From Actinomycetes bacterium (GTDB lineage: Bacteria > Actinomycetota > Coriobacteriia > Coriobacteriales > Eggerthellaceae), in NCBI GenBank assembly GCA_023460315.1, contig JAEWQO010000003.1:1-64000 (forward strand): DNA of 64,000 nucleotides, written 5' to 3'. Below, one piece after another: positions 39,203 through 47,552 of the stretch (the first letter of the stretch is position 1; each line of letters starts with the position of its first letter). Both the position numbers and the translations under genes were made by a program. Below the pieces are notes generated by a model. The model searched no databases, was not told the origin of the DNA, and worked only from the letters and a program-made list of their open reading frames with translations.

Positions 39203-39838
39203 ATGATGAAAAAAGGGGAGCATACGAGCAAGGCTGACGCGACGCGTCAGCTGTTGCTTGACGCGGCGCTCGCCGTGATTGGCGACAAGGGGTATTCGTC
39301 TGCGACGGTGGATGAGATCGTTGATGTGGCGGGCGTGTCGAAGGGTGTCGCCTACTATCACTTCAAGAGCAAGGCCGACATGGCGGCAAGCATCCTCGAG
39401 GAGGGGATGGAGGTTCTGGTTGAAGAATTCGAGCAGAGTGCCGCCAACGCGCCTGACGCTCCCACGGCGCTCGCAGGGATGATCGAGCGCTTTGCCACGA
39501 CCATCTACAAGAACCGGTCGTTCGGCCGGTTCTTCGTGGCGGAGCTGTGGCGCGAGGGGCGTGCGTGGTCGAATGCCATGCGCGGCTACGAGCAGAGACT
39601 GCTGCAAGTCATCGAAGGGCAACTTGCCCGAGGCCAGGTGGAAGGCATCATCCGCCCGGAGATAGACCCGGCCTTCGAGGCGGTGGCGCTGGTGGGAATG
39701 GTGCTGACGACCACGCTGTACTACATCACCGGCGACGCTTCTGCCACGGACATCGAGCCTCTGGGCAAAGATGCGTTTATTGAGCGGATTTGCGACTTCG
39801 TCCGCCATGCGAATGCGCCCACGGGGCTCTTGGCCTAG
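39203..39838 (+). CDS. TetR-family regulator of the ABC/YhgE operon
   Basis: 211 residues. N-terminal helix-turn-helix: LLLDAALAVIGDKGYSSAT, then VDEIVDVAGVSKGVAYYHF and KSKADM, a textbook TetR DNA-binding domain. The C-terminal ligand domain is all-helical with YKNRSFGRFFVAELWRE. It is 9 bases after the YhgE gene. The ACTGACTAGTCAGT operator at 35890-35903 near the operon promoter fits autoregulation. ATG at 39203 is followed by a second ATG. Confidence 0.9.
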   Translation: MMKKGEHTSKADATRQLLLDAALAVIGDKGYSSATVDEIVDVAGVSKGVAYYHFKSKADMAASILEEGMEVLVEEFEQSAANAPDAPTALAGMIERFATTIYKNRSFGRFFVAELWREGRAWSNAMRGYEQRLLQVIEGQLARGQVEGIIRPEIDPAFEAVALVGMVLTTTLYYITGDASATDIEPLGKDAFIERICDFVRHANAPTGLLA

Positions 39839-39864
39839 AATATTCCAGAAACGACCCCGCGTAG

Positions 39865-39926
39865 CGCTCCTCTGCTGGTGCTGTCGGCGTGGCGCGGTGG
39901 CGTGTAGGCGACCAGCGTGAGGAGCG
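39865..39926 (+). promoter_or_regulatory. Shine-Dalgarno-sequestering hairpin before glmS
   Basis: CGCTCCTC (39865-39872) and GCTGGT (39874-39879) pair with ACCAGC (39911-39916) and GAGGAGCG (39919-39926). The stem has 14 bp with a 1-by-2 internal loop. The glmS Shine-Dalgarno GAGGAG (39919-39924), 8 bases before ATG 39933, is fully inside it. Confidence 0.7.
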
Positions 39927-39932
39927 TTTTCT

Positions 39933-41756
39933 ATGTGCGGTATCGTCGGATACACCGGTTCCCTTCCTGCGAAGGACATTCTTATCGAGGGATTGCAGCG
40001 ACTTGAGTATCGCGGTTATGATTCGGCGGGAGTGGCCATCGAGCAGGACGGTGAGCTCAAGGTCGTCCATCGCAAGGGCAAAGTGAGCGGTCTGGCTGAC
40101 GCGCTTTCCCAGCTCGATCTCACGGGTCACTGCGGTATCGGCCACACGCGTTGGGCCACGCACGGCAAGCCGAGCGAGCGCAACGCCCATCCCCACACTT
40201 CGTGCGGCGGCCACATCGCCGTCGTTCACAACGGCATCATCGAGAACTATGTCGAGTTGCGTGAAGAGCTTGCGTCGCGGGGCCATGAACTCACGAGCGA
40301 AACCGACACGGAGGTGATCGCCCATCTGATTGAGGAGGCCTACGTCGACGACCTGCTTGAGGCCGTCCACAGTGCGACCGGTCGCCTGATAGGAGCTTAT
40401 GCGCTGGCCGTGGTCTGCGATGCCGAGCCCGGCACCATCATCGTCACGCGCAAAGACTCTCCGTTGGTGGTTGGAGAAGCCGCCACGGGCGCCTATGTCG
40501 CCTCCGACATCATTGCCATGATCGACGCAACCCGCGATGTCGTCATCATGGGAGACGGCCAGTTCGCCAAGCTGACGGCAACAGGTGCCGAGTTTTTTGA
40601 CCTGGGAGGCGAGCGCATCGATCCCGAGGTCACCCATGTGGACTGGGACATCGACAGCGCCGAGAAGGACGGCTATCCCGACTTTATGATGAAGGAGATC
40701 CATGAGCAGCCGCGAGTCATCAGAGACACGCTTGCCGGCCGCCTGGTGAACGGGGCCCTTTCCATCGACGAGCTGAATTTGTCTGTCGAGGAGCTGGATC
40801 TCATCGATCGCGTATACATCATTGCCTGCGGGACCAGCTACCATGCGGGCCTCATCGCGAAGAATCTCATCGAGGCCTGGGCACGCATTCCCACCGAGGT
40901 CGAGGTTGCCAGCGAATTCCGCTATCGCAACCCTATCATCACGCCGACGACGCTGGTCGTGGCCGTGTCTCAGTCCGGTGAGACGGCTGACACCTTGGCC
41001 GCCATCCGCGATGCGCGCGTGAAGGGGGCGAAGGTGTTTGGCGTCACGAATGTCGTGGGATCTCCCGTGGCTCGCGAGAGCGACGGGGTCATCTACACGA
41101 AGGCGAACAAGGAGATTGCCGTGGCCTCCACGAAGTCGTTCTTGGGCCAGGTGGTCAGCCTCACGCTGCTGGCGTTGCTGCTGGCGCAAGTTAAGGGGAA
41201 GCTTAAGACAAACCAAATTCGCCTGCTGTTCCGTGAACTGGCGGACACGGCCGAGCAGGTGGGACGCATCGTTTCCGACACGGCCGCCATCGACGAGGCT
41301 GCCCTGGCGTGCAAAGATGCTGCGAGCGCGTTGTTCATTGGCCGCGGGATGGGTGCTGCCATCAGCAAGGAAGGCGCGCTCAAGCTCAAAGAGATCAGCT
41401 ACCTGCATGCCGAAGCCTACCCGGCAGGCGAGATGAAGCATGGTCCCATCGCGCTCATCGACGACGGGTTCCCGGTCATTGCCATTGCCACGCAGAGTCC
41501 CGTGTATGGCAAAGTGGTGTCCAACTTGCAAGAGAGCAAGGCTCGCGGCGCGATGATCGTTGCCGTGGCCACGGAGGGAGACGAGGACATCAAGCGGCAT
41601 GCCGACCATGTCATCTATATCCCCAAGGTGCGCGATGAGTTTTCGGCCATCACGGCCAGCGTCCCCTTGCAGCTGCTCGCACGATCCATTGCCGTCGCCC
41701 GTGGCTGTGACGTCGATCAGCCTCGCAACTTGGCGAAGTCGGTGACCGTTGAATAA
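39933..41756 (+). CDS. glmS: Glutamine-fructose-6-phosphate aminotransferase
   Basis: 607 residues, full length. Starts MCGIVGYTGS with the N-terminal nucleophile Cys2 of the glutaminase domain, then HTRWATHGKPSERNAHPH and CGGHIAVVHNGIIENY. Two SIS domains follow with CGTSYHAG, SQSGETADTLAA and ASTKSFLGQV. The C-terminal end has KSVTVE, the usual tail. It makes glucosamine-6-phosphate for peptidoglycan and other amino sugars. It ends overlapping acpS. The Shine-Dalgarno sequence lies in a long stem (see separate entry), suggesting translation is controlled. Confidence 0.97.
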   Translation: MCGIVGYTGSLPAKDILIEGLQRLEYRGYDSAGVAIEQDGELKVVHRKGKVSGLADALSQLDLTGHCGIGHTRWATHGKPSERNAHPHTSCGGHIAVVHNGIIENYVELREELASRGHELTSETDTEVIAHLIEEAYVDDLLEAVHSATGRLIGAYALAVVCDAEPGTIIVTRKDSPLVVGEAATGAYVASDIIAMIDATRDVVIMGDGQFAKLTATGAEFFDLGGERIDPEVTHVDWDIDSAEKDGYPDFMMKEIHEQPRVIRDTLAGRLVNGALSIDELNLSVEELDLIDRVYIIACGTSYHAGLIAKNLIEAWARIPTEVEVASEFRYRNPIITPTTLVVAVSQSGETADTLAAIRDARVKGAKVFGVTNVVGSPVARESDGVIYTKANKEIAVASTKSFLGQVVSLTLLALLLAQVKGKLKTNQIRLLFRELADTAEQVGRIVSDTAAIDEAALACKDAASALFIGRGMGAAISKEGALKLKEISYLHAEAYPAGEMKHGPIALIDDGFPVIAIATQSPVYGKVVSNLQESKARGAMIVAVATEGDEDIKRHADHVIYIPKVRDEFSAITASVPLQLLARSIAVARGCDVDQPRNLAKSVTVE

Positions 41757-42339
41757 GGGCCAGGAATCCATTGACGCCGAATCGGTTGCAGACGCTGCGA
41801 AAAATGCTTTCGCATCCGTTGAAGGTGCGGTGGGATTGGGCGTTGACATCGTGGAGATTGGCCGGATGAAGGACATCCTTGCCCGCACGCCGCGCTTTCG
41901 CGAACGCGTTTTCTCTGAGGAGGAGCGTGCGTACTGTGACGGCACGGCGACGCCCGAAGTGCATTACGCGACGCGTTTTGCGGCGAAGGAGGCGGTGCTG
42001 AAGGCTCTTGGCACCGGTTTTTCCTGCGGCATCGGCGTGCGCGATGTGGAGGTGCGTCGCAACACTCGGGGCCGTCCGCTGGTCGTGCTGTCGGGCCGCG
42101 CGAAGGAGATCGCGCGCGAACAGGGCGTGCGGGAGTTGCCCCTCTCGCTTTCTTACACGCATACCGATGCGGTTGCGTGTGCCCTTGCCCTCACCGATGA
42201 CGCGGCGAAAGCCGCGGAGCGGCGCGTTGACCCGCGGGAGGAACTGGCGAAGCGGTTCAAGAGCGCCCGTTCCCTGCTGGACGAACTCGAGCCGAAGACC
42301 GCTGCCGGGCAGAATGGTGGCCGCGGCAACGAAGCCTGA
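41749..42339 (+). CDS. acpS: Holo-[acyl-carrier-protein] synthase, long form
   Basis: 196 residues against about 120-130 normally. Core motifs are GLGVDIVEIGRM, RFAAKEAVLKAL and LSLSYTHTDAVACALA, which bind Mg-CoA and give the transfer of 4'-phosphopantetheine. The first 28 residues and the final 45 are extra and have no recognised motif. The start taken is TTG 41749, which overlaps glmS by 8 bases, because the frame is open from there; GTG at 41830, directly before GLGVDIVEIG, is a serious alternative that would give a typical length N-terminus. It is the phosphopantetheinyl transferase of fatty acid synthesis. Confidence 0.8.
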   Translation: MNKGQESIDAESVADAAKNAFASVEGAVGLGVDIVEIGRMKDILARTPRFRERVFSEEERAYCDGTATPEVHYATRFAAKEAVLKALGTGFSCGIGVRDVEVRRNTRGRPLVVLSGRAKEIAREQGVRELPLSLSYTHTDAVACALALTDDAAKAAERRVDPREELAKRFKSARSLLDELEPKTAAGQNGGRGNEA

Positions 42340-42642
42340 GGCTGAACGGCGGGGCATTGGGCGAAGGGGGCCTGGTTCGGGGGGCTCCTTCGCAAGGGAG
42401 CTCTTTCGCAAGGGAATTCCTCTTGCATTCTTTCCTGCATTGATGGAAGCGCGGCTTCGATCCCTGTCGCGGCAGAAGGGCTTTGACCGCCTGCCGTCGT
42501 CGGGGGATGTCGTCACCTCTGGTTCTTGGGACAATGATTCTGCCGGCTTCGGTGTAGGTGTCGGCGCGTCTGCGGTATACTGGCGGGAACCACAAAGCAG
42601 CCGTGCGGCATGCAGGGCTTTGCGATGAGGAGGCTCCTTTCC
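42340..42642. other. Intergenic region between acpS and the hydrate dehydratase gene
   Basis: 303 bases without a supportable gene. It has two similar 16-bp blocks, CTCCTTCGCAAGGGAG and CTCTTTCGCAAGGGAA (about 42385-42416), the first a hairpin, and a TATACT at 42576-42581 that could serve the next gene. Confidence 0.4.
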
Positions 42643-43812
42643 ATGACGGTCTGTGAATACTCGAAAGACCATCTGGTGGCGCTTTTACCGCTGCCGGATC
42701 AAGACGCGAACAAGTACACGCGGGGGAGACTGACCGCAGTTGTCGGCAGTGCGCGCTATCCGGGGGCTGCGTGTTTGGTCGCGGCGGCGGGCCAGCGTAT
42801 GGGGGCAGGTTATACCGAGGTGATCACCGACTCCTCGGCCGTTGCCGGCATCAGGGCGTTTCGCCCTTCGCTCGTCGTCCGATCATGGGACGGCTGGAAA
42901 CCTGTTTCACCTGCTCCAGCTTCAGACCTCAGCTCCGGCGCCGGTTCAGGTTCCGACCCCGATTCCAGCTCCAGCCCCGATTCCGATTCTGGTTCCGACT
43001 TCAGTCTTAGTTCCAGCTCCAGCCCTAGCTCCGACCTCGACCTCGGTTCCAGCCCCAGCCCAAGAGCCTCTTTTGGCCTTGATGCCAACAATGTCGACGC
43101 TTCTGATGTCGATTTCTTCCCCAACGTGGACTCCGGCGCCGCACCCGTTTCTGATTCCAGCCTTGAGCTTGACCCGGCACCGGGCCTCGATGTCCTCTTC
43201 GCCCCAACTCGTCCAAGAAAGCCTCACGCCTATGTCGTGGGGGCGGGGTTTGATGCCCAAGATCAAAAAGCAACTTCCCTGGTCTATGCGGTGCTCAAGC
43301 ATGCGGGTGTTCCCGTGCTCGTCGATGGCGGCGGATTGGGCGCACTTGCGACGAAGAAGGGGCAGCGTTTGCTCAGGAGGCGTTTCATTCTGGGTTGGCC
43401 CACGGTTGTGACTCCCCATGCCGGAGAAGCCTCCCGCTTGGCGGTTGTCTTCGGTCTCCCTGTCGATGATCGGGCGGAGCTCGCACGCCTCATTTCCCTG
43501 TCCTTTGGCGTTGTCGCCGTGGTCAAAGGTCCCGACACCTTCGTCTCGGATGGCGAACGCACCGTGCTCATGGCCGAAGGGACTCCGGCGCTCGCGAAGG
43601 CTGGCACGGGGGATGTGCTCGCTGGCATGATCGGGGCCCTGATGGCTCAGGGGCTCGCGTCGTTCGATGCCGCGGTGCTCGGCGCGACGCTGCATGCCCG
43701 TGCGGGCTGTGAGGCTGCCGAGCGCTTCACCTCCATCGGCGTCGTAGCCGAAGACGTGCTTGATGCCATCCCTTCCGCCATCAGGGGATTGATCTTGTCT
43801 GACGGGGACTAG
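42643..43812 (+). CDS. nnrD: ADP/ATP-dependent NAD(P)H-hydrate dehydratase with low-complexity insertion
   Basis: 389 residues. N-terminal GRLTAVVGSARYPGAACLVAAAG and GAGYTEVIT, then TPHAGEASRLA, VVKGPDTFVSDGE and the family signature AKAGTGDVLAGMIGALMAQG at the C-terminus. It repairs damaged NAD(P)H hydrates. Residues about 88-193 are an insertion of Ser, Asp and Pro in repeated pairs, absent from normal members of about 280 residues; it sits between VVRSWDGWKP and the KPHAYVVGAGF strand. The N-terminal epimerase half (YjeF_N) is not present here. ATG at 42643 has AGGAGG 9 bases upstream; ATG 42625 is an alternative. Confidence 0.85.
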   Translation: MTVCEYSKDHLVALLPLPDQDANKYTRGRLTAVVGSARYPGAACLVAAAGQRMGAGYTEVITDSSAVAGIRAFRPSLVVRSWDGWKPVSPAPASDLSSGAGSGSDPDSSSSPDSDSGSDFSLSSSSSPSSDLDLGSSPSPRASFGLDANNVDASDVDFFPNVDSGAAPVSDSSLELDPAPGLDVLFAPTRPRKPHAYVVGAGFDAQDQKATSLVYAVLKHAGVPVLVDGGGLGALATKKGQRLLRRRFILGWPTVVTPHAGEASRLAVVFGLPVDDRAELARLISLSFGVVAVVKGPDTFVSDGERTVLMAEGTPALAKAGTGDVLAGMIGALMAQGLASFDAAVLGATLHARAGCEAAERFTSIGVVAEDVLDAIPSAIRGLILSDGD

Positions 43813-44250
43813 AAATGCTGGCCAATGCGGCACGCTGCTCCTCTTCGCCCGCATTGCGCTGCGCTTATCGGCTCTTTTCTCCTGGCATCGCGCCTGCTTC
43901 TGCCGCTGTGGCCGACCCTTCTCGGCTTGACGTGCTGCTGCCTTCGCCTGCCCGTGTCCCTATCAAGGCCGCCTCATCCCAGCATCGTGAAAGCATCCGC
44001 TGTGTCGGCGAAAATTACAACGGACAATGCCGCAACTGCCGTCTCATCCCAGCATCGTGAAGGTATCCGCCGAGGCCATGCGCTAGGGTCACGGTTGTTT
44101 GAAACGTGACTCCGACCTTCGGTAAAACGGCCCTTACGGTGCGATAACGGATGTTTGACATCGCGTTTTGCTCCGCCCGTTGCGCTACAATGAAGCGCGT
44201 GAGCAGCACCTGATCTTCATGACAATCGAATCACGATCGAAAGGTTCAGC
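43813..44250. other. Intergenic region between nnrD and hdeD
   Basis: 438 bases, no supportable gene. It contains a direct repeat (43973-44000 and 44043-44070) with a 70-bp period and, near the hdeD start, TTGACA (44155-44160) and TACAAT (44186-44191); the 25-base spacing is too long for a standard promoter. Confidence 0.4.
43973..44070. repeat. 28-bp direct repeat with a 70-bp period
   Basis: CTCATCCCAGCATCGTGAA followed by AGCATCCGC in the first copy (43973-44000) and GGTATCCGC in the second (44043-44070). The copies differ at two positions. Confidence 0.65.
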
Positions 44251-44775
44251 ATGGATGTCACAAGAAAGCATGACTGGGGTTTGGTGATAGCGGGCATTCT
44301 TCTCATTCTCTGCTCGTTTATTTTTATCGCGATGCCGACCTTATCTCTGGTGACGATGACGGCAATCGCAGGCGCTGCTTTTCTGGTGTCCGGCGTGTTT
44401 GACATCATCAACTACGTTCGTTTCCATAAGTCTATGAACCTGTCTGGATGGGTCATCGCTTATGCGGTTCTCGACATACTCATCGGTTTCATGTTCCTCG
44501 CTCAGCCGGTCGCGCTTGCTGCGGTGATTCCCTGGATCGTCGGCGCCTTCTTCATCGTGTTCGGCGTGTTTGAGATTGTCGGGTCGTTCAGCGTCAAGAA
44601 GATGGGAATCTCCCTGTGGGGCTGGACGCTCTTTTCCGGCATTGTCGGTGTCTTGTGCGGCCTGACGTTCTTCTTCTCTCCGGCGACGCTGATCCTCTTC
44701 CTGGCGGTGTTCGTCATCATGCGTGGCGTGACTCTCGTCTTCTACGGCTGGAACACCGACAAGGCGTTGGTGTAG
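44251..44775 (+). CDS. HdeD/DUF308-family membrane protein
   Basis: 174 residues with six helices in three hairpins: LVIAGILLILCSFIFIAMPT, MTAIAGAAFLVSGVFDIINY, YAVLDILIGFMFLAQPVAL, WIVGAFFIVFGVFEIVGSF, LFSGIVGVLCGLTFFFSPAT and LAVFVIMRGVTLVFYGW. This is the DUF308 pattern of HdeD, which in E. coli relates to acid resistance; here the role is unknown. RBS GAAAGG lies 6 bases before the ATG. It ends before the terminator at 44836. Confidence 0.82.
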   Translation: MDVTRKHDWGLVIAGILLILCSFIFIAMPTLSLVTMTAIAGAAFLVSGVFDIINYVRFHKSMNLSGWVIAYAVLDILIGFMFLAQPVALAAVIPWIVGAFFIVFGVFEIVGSFSVKKMGISLWGWTLFSGIVGVLCGLTFFFSPATLILFLAVFVIMRGVTLVFYGWNTDKALV

Positions 44776-44835
44776 GTTTTCGGGCCTTCGCGTCACGGTG
44801 TTTCTCGGCCGTGCTAAAATTCTCATGAATCGATC

Positions 44836-44862
44836 AAGAAGGCCCCGACAAGGGGCCTTCTT
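44836..44862 (+). terminator. Terminator between hdeD and ligA
   Basis: AAGAAGGCCCC (44836-44846) pairs with GGGGCCTTCTT (44852-44862), loop of 5, giving a perfect 11-bp stem. The right arm ends in TTCTT. Confidence 0.8.
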
Positions 44863-44901
44863 CCCGATGCGGAACGAAATGCTCGGACAATGGAGATGAC
44901 C

Positions 44902-47136
44902 ATGGTGGATGCAAACACGCGGCATGCTGGCGGTTCGGAACGCGATTCGGCGCTCGAAGACCGGCACGCGTCTTTCGACGGGCAAGTTCCTCGCGACCAG
45001 CGGGCATCCGTTGACCAGCAGGCGCTTCTCGACGAGCGGGCGCTTGCGGAGGCGGCAAGCGATCCCGGAGCCCGCATCGAGCATCTCCGCCGCGAGATCG
45101 AGCACCACACCTACCTCTACTATGCCGAAGACGCGCCCGAGATATCGGATGGCGCGTTTGACTCGCTTGTGGGGGAGCTGCGCGAACTGGAAGCGGCACA
45201 CCCTGAATTCTATGACGCCGACAGTCCCACTCAGCGCGTGGGTGGCTACGTCGGCGAGCAGTTCGCTCCCGTGTGGCACGAGCGACGCATGTATTCCCTC
45301 GACAATGCGATGGATCTGACAGAGCTCGACGCATGGATGGATCGCGTTGAGGAAGCTTTCGGCCGCATGGTTCCGATTGTCTGCGAGCTGAAGATAGATG
45401 GTTCGTCCATCGCGCTGACCTACGAAAGCGGTCGCCTCATGCGTGCCGCCACCCGGGGCGACGGCACCACGGGAGAGGACGTGACGGCCAACATGCGCAC
45501 GGTGAAGGATGTGCCGCTTCGCCTGCGAAAGGGAGCGCTCGACGACATTGTCGACGTTTCGGCTGCCGTTGAGCTGCGCGGTGAGGTGTATATGCCCAAG
45601 TCGAGCTTCGCCTCCCTTAACGAGGCGGCCGAAGCGAATGGCAAGCCGCCGTTCGCGAATCCCCGCAATGCGGCCGCTGGCAGCCTGCGCCAGAAGGACC
45701 CTTCCATCACTTCCCAGCGCGACCTGTCGACGTTCCTCTATGCGATTGCGGACGAGCGGGCGTTGCGGGTGGAGGGACAGTGGGAACTCCTGCAATGGCT
45801 GCGCAAGGCGGGCTTTCACGTGAATCCTGATGTGGAGCTTTGCGAAAGCAGGGATCAGGTGCACGCGTTTTGCGCTCGTGCGATCGAGCGTCGCGAGGAC
45901 CTGCCCTATGAGATCGATGGCGTCGTGGTGAAGGTCGACTCGTTCTCGCAGCAGGAGTCCATGGGCTACACGGCTCGGGCCCCCCGGTGGGCCATTGCCT
46001 TCAAGTTTCCTCCCGAGGAGAAGACGACGCTTCTTCGGGGCATCACGGTGCAGGTGGGGCGCACGGGCAAGCTCACGCCGGTGGCCGAGCTTGACCCCGT
46101 GGTCGTTGCGGGCTCGACCGTTGCGCGGGCGACGCTGCATAATGCCGATGAAGTGCAACGCAAGGACGTGTGCGTGGGCGACACCGTCATCATCAGGAAA
46201 GCGGGCGACGTCATTCCCGAGGTTTTGGGCCCCGTCCTGTCGTTGCGCCCGCCCGATGCCGTGAAATGGCATATGCCCGAGCTTTGCCCCAGCTGCGGGT
46301 CACCGGTCATCCGCGAGGAGGGAGAGGTCGACTTTCGCTGCATATCCATCGATTGTCCGGCCCAGGCTCTCGAGCGCTTGCTGCATTGGGCAAGCCGCGG
46401 GGCCATGGACATCGACGGCATGGGCGAGGAGATCGTGTCCCGCCTGGTTGAAGCGGGTCGCGTGACCGATGTGGCCGACTATTACACGCTCGACGAGGTC
46501 GAGCTGTCGACGCTCGACATGGGACGGGTGAACAAGGCGGGCGAGTCCATCTGTCTCGGACAGACGGTGGCGCGCAAGCTCGTGGCGGCCATCGATGCCA
46601 GTCGCGGTCGTCCGTTCGCTCGTGCCCTGTTCGGCTTGGGCGTTCGCCATGTGGGGAAGACGGTTGCCGAGCTTCTGGCCAAAACCTACCCTTCCGCCGC
46701 CGCGCTCAGGGACGCCTCGGAGGAGAGCCTTGCCGCCATCGATGGCATTGGGCCGAAGATAGCCCGCAGCGTGTACCTGTTCTTCCGCACTCCCGACAAT
46801 GTGGCGGTTTTGGATCGCTTGATGAAGTGTGGAGTGACGCTTGAGGACGAGGCGGCTCCGCCCGGTGCGGACGTGCCCCAGACGCTCGAGGGCCTCACGT
46901 TCGTTCTGACCGGAAGCCTGGTGGAAAGCGGCATGACCCGCGATGAGGCCGGTGCGGCCCTCAAGGCCAGGGGGGCGAAGGTGTCAGGCAGCGTGTCCAA
47001 GAAGACGAGCTATGTGGTGTACGGCGAGGCAGCTGGCTCGAAGTACGACAAGGCGGTTGCTCTTGGGGTGCCCACCCTTGATGAGAGGGCTCTTTTGAAC
47101 GTGCTGGAGACAGGCGAGGTGCCCGCGGCCAAGTGA
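44902..47136 (+). CDS. ligA: NAD-dependent DNA ligase
   Basis: 744 residues. Adenylation site CELKIDGSSIALTYESG with KxDG Lys, then GEDVTANMRTV, the OB fold, a zinc finger CPSCGSPV...CISIDCPAQ, HhH repeats in GIGPKIARSVY and a C-terminal BRCT (TLEGLTFVLTGSLVESGM). It seals nicks in replication and repair. The first about 55 residues are an acidic, unusual extension before RIEHLRREIEHHTYLYY, which is where ordinary LigA begins. The ATG at 44902 is preferred for its GGAG 5 bases before; the frame also opens at 44890. Confidence 0.95.
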   Translation: MVDANTRHAGGSERDSALEDRHASFDGQVPRDQRASVDQQALLDERALAEAASDPGARIEHLRREIEHHTYLYYAEDAPEISDGAFDSLVGELRELEAAHPEFYDADSPTQRVGGYVGEQFAPVWHERRMYSLDNAMDLTELDAWMDRVEEAFGRMVPIVCELKIDGSSIALTYESGRLMRAATRGDGTTGEDVTANMRTVKDVPLRLRKGALDDIVDVSAAVELRGEVYMPKSSFASLNEAAEANGKPPFANPRNAAAGSLRQKDPSITSQRDLSTFLYAIADERALRVEGQWELLQWLRKAGFHVNPDVELCESRDQVHAFCARAIERREDLPYEIDGVVVKVDSFSQQESMGYTARAPRWAIAFKFPPEEKTTLLRGITVQVGRTGKLTPVAELDPVVVAGSTVARATLHNADEVQRKDVCVGDTVIIRKAGDVIPEVLGPVLSLRPPDAVKWHMPELCPSCGSPVIREEGEVDFRCISIDCPAQALERLLHWASRGAMDIDGMGEEIVSRLVEAGRVTDVADYYTLDEVELSTLDMGRVNKAGESICLGQTVARKLVAAIDASRGRPFARALFGLGVRHVGKTVAELLAKTYPSAAALRDASEESLAAIDGIGPKIARSVYLFFRTPDNVAVLDRLMKCGVTLEDEAAPPGADVPQTLEGLTFVLTGSLVESGMTRDEAGAALKARGAKVSGSVSKKTSYVVYGEAAGSKYDKAVALGVPTLDERALLNVLETGEVPAAK

Positions 47137-47552
47137 GAGGGCCCGGCCCACGGAGCCGCTGGCGTGCGCTTTGCGGGTCGTTGCTGCGACGAGGCATGGC
47201 GCCAACGGCGATTTCGACGGAGAATGCCCGGGGGAATGCCCAGGGGAATGCCTTTTCGGCTTCTCGGCGCATCGTGCTCTCGGCCGGCATCCGAGTGGAT
47301 GGCGGGTGCAGGCCTGCCACCACGCCTCCTGCCTCTGTTGGGCAGACGGCGTGCCACGCCGCTGTCAAGAATCCGCTGTCCTGTTTCCGTCCTGTTTCTG
47401 AGAGGCATATAAGGCTCAGTCGGCAAGAATTATGATTGACTATATACTATCAGAAGAATAATATTGACGGTGCATGCGCGACATTCGAGGGTTTGGGAAT
47501 GCGGGCGTGCTGACGGAGGACAGAGAGACGCACGAGGGAAAGGAAGGGGTCT
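47137..47552. other. Intergenic region between ligA and modA
   Basis: 416 bases, no supportable gene; the 3' half is AT-rich. It carries the modA promoter (47436-47464). Confidence 0.5.
47436..47464 (+). promoter_or_regulatory. Promoter of the mod operon
   Basis: TTGACT (47436-47441), a 17-base spacer and TAATAT (47459-47464). The spacer is AT-rich (ATATACTATC...). It starts about 80 bases before modA. A molybdate-responsive operator was not recognised. Confidence 0.55.

Noticed and set aside
39839..39932. glmS ribozyme
   Set aside because: The gap is too short for the usual ribozyme fold and no matching core was seen; a simple long stem is present instead.
44155..44191. TTGACA and TACAAT as the hdeD promoter
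   Set aside because: The spacer is 25 bases, well beyond the normal 16-18.
45814..45826. TTTCACGTGAA in ligA as a second parS
   Set aside because: The outer bases of the 16-bp consensus do not match, and it lies inside a coding sequence.
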